Positions 1-6,453 of a stretch of DNA of 14,461 nucleotides are shown here, in pieces. The DNA lies in assembly GCA_938004025.1 (NCBI GenBank), contig CALKXC010000057.1, positions 1-14,461 of the forward strand, given 5' to 3'. The notes below the pieces were generated by a model. The model had not been told where the DNA came from. It saw nothing but the letters and a program-made list of their open reading frames with translations, and made no database searches. Each line of letters starts with the position of its first letter. Position 1 is the stretch's first letter. A program made the position numbers and the translations under genes. The stretch is from an uncultured Leucothrix sp. (GTDB taxonomy: Bacteria > Pseudomonadota > Gammaproteobacteria > Thiotrichales > Thiotrichaceae).

Positions 1-2
1 AG

Positions 3-317
3 GTGTTTTGCGATGATGTTCGTCGCTTCTCTTTTCAAGGTAAATTTGTTTGTTTTACCGGTAAGTTTCTCGTTGGCACTAGAAAGCAATGCATGGCCGA
101 CGCTGAAACACTGGGTGCATCTGTGAAATCGAGCGTAACTAGTGAGCTGGATGTATTGGTAGTAGGTGCTGTTACGAGCAGGGATTGGAGATTTCAGAAT
201 TTTGGTAGGAAGATAGAAAGAGCTATGAGCTTACGTATGGATTATGGTAGTCCTACGATATTGTCTGAAAGGCAGTGGGTGGGATTCTTGAGTGAGTCAG
301 GCTATTTGACTAGTTAG
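3..317 (+). CDS. BRCT-domain protein, probably 5'-partial
   Basis: The visible 104 residues form one BRCT module. The FVCFTGKF strand is at residues 15-22, the GASV turn at 38-41, a VTSELDVLVVG strand at 45-55, a SRDW...GRKIERA stretch after it, and the conserved C-terminal tryptophan at 92 in SERQW. This matches the BRCT type seen at the end of bacterial NAD-dependent DNA ligases and in small standalone bacterial or mobile-element proteins. BRCT modules bind DNA ends, phosphopeptides or partner proteins and have no catalytic activity. The first usable codon is a GTG at the very edge with no room for a ribosome binding site, and the frame is open to the window edge, so the gene probably begins upstream. 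It ends one base into the possible GTG start, or 14 nt before the ATG start, of the primase gene, so it is in the same operon. A role as DNA-binding or scaffolding partner of the primase and RT is inference. Confidence 0.85.
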   Translation: MFCDDVRRFSFQGKFVCFTGKFLVGTRKQCMADAETLGASVKSSVTSELDVLVVGAVTSRDWRFQNFGRKIERAMSLRMDYGSPTILSERQWVGFLSESGYLTS

Positions 318-331
318 TGAAGGAAGAGATA

Positions 332-1378
332 ATGGGGATGAAGGAAGATACTCAGGCGTTAAATGCGATCCCTGTCAAGGCTGTTGGCGAGTTCTTAGGT
401 TTAAGTTTGCCCATCAAAGGCTCTGCTCGTTGCCCATTTACTGATCATGACGATAATAATCCATCTTTCGTTATTAATTCAGTAGGGCAACGCTGGAAAT
501 GTTTTGGGTGTGACAGAACTGGCGGAGCAATTGATCTCGTAAAATTTTACTTGGGGTGCTCGTTCCTAGACGCGAAAAAATGGCTTGCCCATGAAAGTGG
601 TTTGATCAGTTCTGCAAAAAGAAATAAACGCTCTTCAATCCCAAGAAAAGAAGAGTCATATTTTGATAAAAAAACGCCCATTGAGACTAAGCCCGATCAT
701 GAACTCTATGCTGCTCTTCTAGCGAAATCGCCGCTACTGAAAACTGGGGAGAATTACCTTTGTTCTCGTGGAATTAAAGCAGAGATAATAGACCGCTTCA
801 CCATCGGGCAGGTACCCAGCATGGATATTTTAAGAGGCATGGTTACGGAGTTCAGTTACGAACGATTCGAAGCCAGTGGGCTCCTCACTAAACAATCCCA
901 GCCAAAGTCCTTTCATTTCATGTTCTCAGAAGGTGCTCTGTTGTTTCCATATTTCGAAAACGAACTGCCATCGTACTTTCAAGCACGCGTCATTGACAAT
1001 CGCAGTAATCGAAAACGTTGGTGTAATCTCAGTAATCGGAGTACGAGAACCTACAACACTGATATTTTAAATGACTCAAGTATTGAGCGTTTAGCGATCT
1101 GCGAAGGTGCAATAGATGTCCTATCGGCTACACAACTTGGTTGTGAGGCAATCGGTCTAATGGGCGTTTCAGCAAGACTAACGGATGTAGAAATGACTTC
1201 GCTCCGCGGCAAGCAAGTGGATCTATTTCTAGATTGGGATGAGCCCGGTGAAGTATGTGCAGCAAAGCTACGTACGGAATTGGCTCGTTTTGGGGTGGCG
1301 GCGACACGAAAATCCGCGCCGCCTAGCGGAGCAAAAGATATTAATGAATACCTACAGGAAGTTAATACAGGCCTATGA
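332..1378 (+). CDS. DnaG-like primase (CHC2 zinc finger plus Toprim)
   Basis: This 348-residue protein has the front and core of a bacterial primase. A CHC2-type zinc site is formed by C34, H39, C57 and C60 (CPFTDH and WKCFGC), followed by the usual GGAIDLV helix. A DnaG-core-like stretch follows (YLCSRGI, then LLFPYF, then FQARVID). The Toprim domain keeps its acidic residues: E258 in ICEGAIDV, D301 and D303 in LFLDWDEPG, and ends with KDINEYL (335-341). The expected activity is RNA primer synthesis on single-stranded DNA. It is much shorter than cellular DnaG (about 580 residues in E. coli) and lacks the C-terminal helicase-binding domain, like phage and mobile-element primases. The ATG at 332 is preferred because AGGA at 321-324 lies 7 nt before it; a GTG at 317 overlapping the BRCT stop is the alternative. 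Its stop overlaps the RT start as ATGA, which indicates translational coupling. Supplying primers for the RT is inference. Confidence 0.93.
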   Translation: MGMKEDTQALNAIPVKAVGEFLGLSLPIKGSARCPFTDHDDNNPSFVINSVGQRWKCFGCDRTGGAIDLVKFYLGCSFLDAKKWLAHESGLISSAKRNKRSSIPRKEESYFDKKTPIETKPDHELYAALLAKSPLLKTGENYLCSRGIKAEIIDRFTIGQVPSMDILRGMVTEFSYERFEASGLLTKQSQPKSFHFMFSEGALLFPYFENELPSYFQARVIDNRSNRKRWCNLSNRSTRTYNTDILNDSSIERLAICEGAIDVLSATQLGCEAIGLMGVSARLTDVEMTSLRGKQVDLFLDWDEPGEVCAAKLRTELARFGVAATRKSAPPSGAKDINEYLQEVNTGL

Positions 1379-4300
1379 ATGCGCACAATCGGCTCATGTC
1401 TCCGGAAAATCTTAATTATGCTTGGATTAAGACCAAAAACCTTTATCGAATGGCCGATGGTTTTGTAGACGCTGGTGAAATAGCTGCATTTGAACTTGAC
1501 CTTGAAAAAAGGTTATTTGACATCAGACGTAAATTCGCCCTAGGCAAATACAAATTAAAAAAACTGCGCCCACTGCCACGCCCGAAAAAATTGTCTGCAG
1601 AACAACCTATAAATCGTCAGTATTATCATGTTGCGATAGAAGATCAAGTTGCCTGGATCGCTCTGGTTAATGCGCTGGGCCCTAAGCTCGACCAATTGAT
1701 GGTGTCATGGAGCTATGGCAATCGACTATATCGCCCTGCCTGGTACGAGAAGGATGAAGCAAGCGTATCAACGCTTGAAATTGGTCCTTATCGACACGCT
1801 AGCGGCCACCTATACCGCAAGTTCCAACATAGTTGGCCGTTGTTCCGTCGACACGTAGCTTTGACAGCACGAACGATGGTTCTTGGAGGGAAGAATTTGA
1901 ATCGGAGCGAGCTGGACGAAGCCGATCAGCGAGCAGATATTGCGGCCGAACATGCCAGTCTTAACTACTTAATGCGTGATTTCTGGCCAGAGCAGAACAA
2001 TGAGAGTAAAAATACTAATGTTTTCCACGCATCGATAGACTTAAAGCAATTTTATCCGACCCTCAATGTCGAATCAGTGATCAATGGTTTGGCGGAGACT
2101 GATGAGTTAGAAGATCCGCTAATTTATGATCTTGTCATATCGATGCTGGACTTCAAGGTAGACATGACTGGTATGCCCGAGACAGCTCTTGATAAAGTGG
2201 AGCCAAAATTCAGCGAAAAATTCCAAGGTATCCCAACCGGGTTATTCGTTTCTGGTTTTCTCGCTAATGCGGCGATGCATTCGATTGATAAGCTCGTTGA
2301 AAAGCAAGTTGTCAGCCGTCGAGATATCGCACACTTTCGGTTTGTAGATGATCATACACTCATAGCCTATGACTTCGATGCTCTCTGCGATTGGATCATT
2401 TATTACGAACAATTGCTCAAAAAACAAGAAATAGGCCCGATAGTGAACGTTGAAAAAACCGACCCACCAAGCCTAGGTGAATGGATTAGTTGTTTCAAAA
2501 CTGGCCTTAAAAATGGCGCTAAGCCTAGTGCTCTGGTTGATGAAAACGCCGAATTATATCGAAAGGCTAAAGAAGATGCACAGTTGGACGGCAAGAATCC
2601 GACAAAGCTAATGACCAAGACACTGGCTCAGGTTTCCGAAATTGCGTCGGTGGACATTAATATTCTAGACGATGACGATCTAAACGAACGACTTCAGATG
2701 CTTGAGTGGCTTCTGCTTGCAAACATCCCTGAAAACGAGATTCGCCCTGATACAAGGGCATCTTTTGCCGCAGGGCAGATCGCTTCATTAGTCCCTCTGC
2801 TTATTCAAGAAACCGACGGGCTTGTGGATGCATCACGTGCGGTTGCCTTACATAAGAACCGACAGCCTGATGCGAAACGCACCACCGAAGCGGATTTATC
2901 TCAGTATGAGATAGATCGAATTCAACTCGAATCGAAGCTTCAGGAATTCACCGTACAACACGACAAGGATGAAGCCGCGTTGCTAAAACGATGCTTCGAA
3001 CTACTTTTGCAGTCGCTTCGGGAGCACCCGGGTAAAGCACGCTTGTTCCACCGCATGCACCAATACTGTCAAATCACCGGGCACAAAGGTCTGGAATCAA
3101 TCTCTTATTGGCTCAACGAAACTCGTAGTTCGGGCAAAGAAGTTTGGGCTGATTACTACGCAGCGCTTTCACTTCAGATTATGGCCAATGGGCTGTTGCG
3201 CGTGGTAAGCCAGATTAGGGCGTCCGATACGATGCACTCCGAAGTTAGAGCAGCTACAAGCCATCTGGATGACATCTCCAAGCTTGATTCAGCTGTCTTC
3301 TGGGTTCCGTCGGAACGAGAAGCTTGGTTCCACGAGACCAACCGTAATGTGTTTGGAGTTGCACTGATACAAGCAGCTGAGATGATAGCTGAATTGCCTG
3401 GCCTCGAAATAATTGCAAAGCGGCTCAGTACTCTTTCGGAAATCTATATTGCGGTTGTACCCTGCGAGCCAGGGATGAAGAGGCTCAGCAATATTGGTCA
3501 TGGATTAGGAACATGGGCGCATCTAGCTGAGAATATTCTAGGGAATGAAAGAGTTCCTTCAGCGGCTTGGATGGCCTTTGCAAAACACTTTACGTTTGAA
3601 CAAAGACTCGATTTGCTGGCAGCGCGGCGTTATCCTGAACACTTTCCTGACGGAGGCTGGGTTCAGATTCTAAGCCCGGGCAGTGCTTCACCAGAAAATG
3701 ACTCAGCTTGGCTGAGTGATGTGATGCGTAGTAGCGAATACAGGTTAAGCACAGCTCAAGCATCAGGTAAATTAGCTCTCAAACGAGCAGCTCGTTCGTT
3801 CATTTCGACATCGGAGGAATGGATAACCATCAACGAATGGACCGCAAGTGTTAAAGCTTACAGTCCATTCGATCCGCGGAGGAGCGAATGGAGTTCACTA
3901 GAAATTACAGCGCAACTACTCAGCCACGCAACGACAATTGGAGGCGACGATTCTATTCTCAAACGCTTACACCCAAACAATGTCCTCTTACCGTGTAATT
4001 GGATTAATGATGCTTCACATGACGGAAAATTGAGCGAACTGAGCTGGAACGCGTGGAAAAATATAATTCGAGACACCGACAATACAAATGGACAATGCCA
4101 CGCAAAGCTTCGAACTACATCTAATTCTCTGGTGGATTATCGATACGCGGTTAAGTCGAAACCGGGATCACCAATTTCTATTGACGAGCAGAGACTGATA
4201 TCAGTGGGGCGCTTGCTATTAGGTCTCTTGCGTAATGATCATTCCGCTCCCCGGATATGGAATATAAGGGGCAATCAATTAATATACCCGCTTCCGCGAA

Positions 4301-4647
4301 CTCGTTGGTTTGAATCTCTCGCAATTTCATCTTCTACGACAAATATTCTGGAGGCTTGCTTGGGTGCGAGGCCAGCCGAGTCCCGAGCGATTACTCGCGC
4401 ACCCGGTTTATTTGGTTGGCAAGACGGGAAGCCGCTCAACGATGCGACTTTTGATTCGCCACCAATTTATAGTACGAGCGATCTGCTTGAAGCAATTCGA
4501 CTGTCACAGAAAATTCTGGAAGCTAATCAGCTTACCGTCTCGTTAAACCAGCCACGTCAATTGATTCCGTTTCAAATAGCAGATTTTACAGAAAGTAATG
4601 AAAATGCAAGCGTTAGCGACATAAACGGAGATGTTGATGATAAATGA
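1375..4647 (+). CDS. UG/Abi-type defence reverse transcriptase, 1090 aa
   Basis: This is a large RNA-directed DNA polymerase. The N-terminal fingers show PRPKK, an IEDQVAW helix and SYGNRL. The palm has motif A as SIDLKQFYPTL with D222, motif B as GIPTGLFVSGFLAN, and the catalytic motif C as FRFVDDH with D325 and D326, so all three metal-binding aspartates are present. FVDD replaces the YADD common in group II intron and retron enzymes, and no maturase, HNH or retron features are seen. About 690 residues after the palm are rich in predicted helix and match no catalytic motif I know. Long helical C-terminal regions are typical of the unknown-group (UG/Abi) RTs that act in phage defence. The 4-nt overlap upstream and the overlap with the nitrilase gene downstream put it at the heart of the operon. 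The closest known analogues are nitrilase-linked class 1 RTs (UG1/DRT1 and UG5), but I cannot assign the group without a tree. A second ATG at 1396 is a possible alternative start. Confidence 0.94.
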   Translation: MNAHNRLMSPENLNYAWIKTKNLYRMADGFVDAGEIAAFELDLEKRLFDIRRKFALGKYKLKKLRPLPRPKKLSAEQPINRQYYHVAIEDQVAWIALVNALGPKLDQLMVSWSYGNRLYRPAWYEKDEASVSTLEIGPYRHASGHLYRKFQHSWPLFRRHVALTARTMVLGGKNLNRSELDEADQRADIAAEHASLNYLMRDFWPEQNNESKNTNVFHASIDLKQFYPTLNVESVINGLAETDELEDPLIYDLVISMLDFKVDMTGMPETALDKVEPKFSEKFQGIPTGLFVSGFLANAAMHSIDKLVEKQVVSRRDIAHFRFVDDHTLIAYDFDALCDWIIYYEQLLKKQEIGPIVNVEKTDPPSLGEWISCFKTGLKNGAKPSALVDENAELYRKAKEDAQLDGKNPTKLMTKTLAQVSEIASVDINILDDDDLNERLQMLEWLLLANIPENEIRPDTRASFAAGQIASLVPLLIQETDGLVDASRAVALHKNRQPDAKRTTEADLSQYEIDRIQLESKLQEFTVQHDKDEAALLKRCFELLLQSLREHPGKARLFHRMHQYCQITGHKGLESISYWLNETRSSGKEVWADYYAALSLQIMANGLLRVVSQIRASDTMHSEVRAATSHLDDISKLDSAVFWVPSEREAWFHETNRNVFGVALIQAAEMIAELPGLEIIAKRLSTLSEIYIAVVPCEPGMKRLSNIGHGLGTWAHLAENILGNERVPSAAWMAFAKHFTFEQRLDLLAARRYPEHFPDGGWVQILSPGSASPENDSAWLSDVMRSSEYRLSTAQASGKLALKRAARSFISTSEEWITINEWTASVKAYSPFDPRRSEWSSLEITAQLLSHATTIGGDDSILKRLHPNNVLLPCNWINDASHDGKLSELSWNAWKNIIRDTDNTNGQCHAKLRTTSNSLVDYRYAVKSKPGSPISIDEQRLISVGRLLLGLLRNDHSAPRIWNIRGNQLIYPLPRTRWFESLAISSSTTNILEACLGARPAESRAITRAPGLFGWQDGKPLNDATFDSPPIYSTSDLLEAIRLSQKILEANQLTVSLNQPRQLIPFQIADFTESNENASVSDINGDVDDK
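4627..4630 (+). promoter_or_regulatory. Ribosome binding site inside the RT gene end
   Basis: GGAG here lies 6 nt before the ATG at 4637 and directly against the ATG at 4631. It therefore favours the downstream start for the nitrilase gene. It lies inside the RT coding sequence, which fits coupled translation of the two proteins. Confidence 0.55.
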
Positions 4648-5506
4648 TCAACTCGACATTGGAGTGATTCAGACTTCACTTGATGCGGTTGCTGCATGGG
4701 ATGACGATAAGTCTGGTGATTGGCAGCGTTGCGTACGCATATCGGCAATAGAGGAACGGCGGGCAAAAAAAGAAATAAGATATTTTTTAGCGTCCTTACG
4801 TGGTCTCACACGCAAACCTGACATCATACTTCTTCCTGAGCTTTCGGTACCGCTACGATTCGAACAACAACTGAAGAGTGCTTCCGAAAAACTCGAGTCG
4901 ATAATTATAGCTGGTTTAGACTATCGCATTGAAACAGGCATGCCGACACCAACTGTTTCAAATGAAGCGATTGTCATTATTCCTAGGCGACTTCGTAAGC
5001 AACAGATCGCACAACGCACAGTTGTTAGAAGGGTTGGCAAGACCTACCCTGCGCCGGGTGAAAAAGCGAAGTTAAATAAGATTACGGGCGCAAGTGTCGC
5101 GTTTCATTCACATCCAACAGTCTGGATATTTGAGAGTTCAACGCTAGGCAAGTTCGCCGTCGCGATATGCTACGACTTCATGGATCTTGACCGAATAGTT
5201 ATGTATCGCAACAAAATTCAGACTTTATTCATTCTTGCTTACAACCGAGATACTACCTCTTTTGATCATTTAGCGGAGGCTTTATCTCGAATGCTGTTTT
5301 GCAATGTGGTGGTTTGTAACTGCGGCCGATACGGTGGGTCGCTTGCTGTCAGTCCTTTTCGAGAGCCTTTCCAGCGTACGATCTACCGACACGCTGGGCA
5401 AAATCTTCCTAATGCGCAGCTCATCCAGTTGCCGTTGGCCAGTTTGATAAAACACCAGCAAGGCACATTTCAAAGAGAGCTAAAAAGCTTGCCCCCCGGT
5501 TTTTGA
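4637..5506 (+). CDS. Nitrilase-fold (C-N hydrolase) protein linked to RT
   Basis: This 289-residue protein has the carbon-nitrogen hydrolase fold with its Glu-Lys-Cys triad intact: E68 in ILLPELS, K135 in GKTYPAPGE and C178 in VAICYDFMD. Length is normal for one nitrilase domain. The family hydrolyses nitriles, amides or N-carbamyl compounds, or transfers acyl groups; the substrate here is unknown. Sequence after the cysteine (FILAYNRDTT, then CNCGRYGGS with a following PF) is compatible with the family core strands. The ATG at 4637 is chosen because GGAG at 4627-4630 lies 6 nt before it; the ATG at 4631 would leave no spacing. The gene overlaps the RT end by 11 nt. In DRT type 1 a nitrilase domain is fused to the RT, so this is probably the split form of the same partnership, perhaps the effector or a regulator of RT output. 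That role is inference. No signal peptide or membrane segment is seen. Confidence 0.92.
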   Translation: MINDQLDIGVIQTSLDAVAAWDDDKSGDWQRCVRISAIEERRAKKEIRYFLASLRGLTRKPDIILLPELSVPLRFEQQLKSASEKLESIIIAGLDYRIETGMPTPTVSNEAIVIIPRRLRKQQIAQRTVVRRVGKTYPAPGEKAKLNKITGASVAFHSHPTVWIFESSTLGKFAVAICYDFMDLDRIVMYRNKIQTLFILAYNRDTTSFDHLAEALSRMLFCNVVVCNCGRYGGSLAVSPFREPFQRTIYRHAGQNLPNAQLIQLPLASLIKHQQGTFQRELKSLPPGF

Positions 5507-6107
5507 TAGCGTCGTGCCGATCAAGATGAATACCAAAAATATAGACGATGGTCCATTGTTATAATAACAATTGACTCTGGCGCGGAAGTCGACTAGTCGA
5601 GCAGCGTGTCAATGAAGTTAACTAGACTCCTCGGATACTGGAGACGATGCCCACATAGCCGAACAGTTCTAGATAGACCTGTAATCATATGAGGGGCTGC
5701 TTACAATTGAAAACTCATACCATCCGAGCTCCACTACGATGAGTACGTAATTCGTTGCGGATGTACATTTTTTTGCTTATCGAGCGTAAACGCGATTTTT
5801 TGAGAATCACATTTATGAGAAGCTTCAGGATAATTTGTGTTAGCGCTTGTGGAGCACGCGCCGCCGTCAGCGGTTTACTAGACACCCCCAAGAGCCACGG
5901 ATTTATAATGAAGAGCCGGGTAGAGCAAAGGCTGCGCGGTGTTGATAGGCGGTATATACGCCCTAGATACGATTACGGGTAATTACAAGGCAATGATTTA
6001 GTCTCGGCGTTGAAAATTCGATTTTATGTGCGGTTTAATGACAGTGTCTTTTTCACGCAACGGTAATGGGCAACTGAAGCTTCTTGGGGTCAATGCTCCT
6101 CGGAGGA
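5507..6107. other. Intergenic stretch without a convincing gene
   Basis: About 600 nt follow the nitrilase stop. A 75-codon open frame at 5755-5982 has no good ribosome binding site and an unconvincing, arginine-rich composition, so I do not call it. There is one short inverted repeat at 5555-5571 and no clear stem plus T-run terminator. A non-coding RNA, which several defence RTs use as template, could lie here, but I see no structure that proves it. Confidence 0.5.
5555..5571. repeat. 17-bp inverted repeat, possible operator
   Basis: Two perfect 8-base arms, ATTGTTAT and ATAACAAT, flank a single central A about 50 nt after the nitrilase stop. It is AT-rich with no T-run after it, so it is a poor intrinsic terminator and more like a small dimer-binding site. 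No regulator gene is visible in the window, so function is open. Confidence 0.35.
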
Positions 6108-6305
6108 ATGAACATACGCATTGGTGGTGACGATGAACGTGCGAGGTGGCTCGGTACCTTGATCAACAGCGAATGCGGATATGAGCAGAGTAATAATCTG
6201 ACTTTTGCGTTCGAATCGAGTGACATTGCTCGCTTTTGGCGAGATTGCCGGTTTGAGACGAGGCTGGTACTCAGTCATGATTACAATTTTATCGTTTACC
6301 CTTGA
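6108..6305 (+). CDS. Possible small ORF, 65 aa, unknown function
   Basis: An open frame starting MNIRIGGDDERARWL and ending NFIVYP has a protein-like composition with alternating hydrophobic and charged residues, unlike the nearby spurious frames. A GGAGG sequence at 6102-6106 sits almost against this ATG, which is closer than normal spacing; an in-frame ATG at 6093 and a TTG at 6084 are alternatives. I recognise no domain, signal peptide or membrane segment. It lies 148 nt before the STAND gene on the same strand, so it could be a small accessory protein of that gene or the tail of a decayed gene. An overlapping minus-strand frame of similar length weakens the case. Confidence 0.33.
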   Translation: MNIRIGGDDERARWLGTLINSECGYEQSNNLTFAFESSDIARFWRDCRFETRLVLSHDYNFIVYP

Positions 6306-6439
6306 TTTAGTTTTAAGTGCGCCCCAAGTTTGCAGCTCGCTGCGCTTTAGTGTCCTGAGTCGAGAAGCTTGCTACTAGATTCACTAGTGATTGACTTATA
6401 TTACTGGCGACAAGCCATTGCACTAATTTATAACCATTT

Positions 6440-6446
6440 GGAGGAA
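6440..6446 (+). promoter_or_regulatory. Ribosome binding site deciding a CTG start
   Basis: GGAGGAA is a near-perfect Shine-Dalgarno sequence. Its GGAGG core ends 9 nt before a CTG at 6454 that is in frame with the large STAND gene. In that frame there is a TAA at 6424-6426 and no ATG, GTG or TTG until 6622, so this site supports initiation at CTG. Confidence 0.65.
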
Positions 6447-6453
6447 CCAGGCC

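Noticed and set aside
1375..4647. RT considered as a group II intron or retron enzyme
   Set aside because: There is no maturase or endonuclease domain, no intron boundaries or msr/msd-like RNA in sight, and the FVDD box, long helical tail and operon partners fit the UG/Abi group better.
5755..5982. 75-codon + strand open frame after the nitrilase gene
   Set aside because: It has no proper ribosome binding site, and its arginine-rich product resembles no domain; it looks like a chance frame.
6332..6343. GCAGC and GCTGC arms considered as a terminator hairpin
   Set aside because: The stem is 5 bp with a 2-nt loop and no T-run after it, so it would not form a stable terminator.
6391..6430. TTGACT considered as the -35 box of a promoter for the STAND gene
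   Set aside because: No acceptable -10 hexamer lies 16 to 18 nt downstream; the nearest TAATTT is too far.
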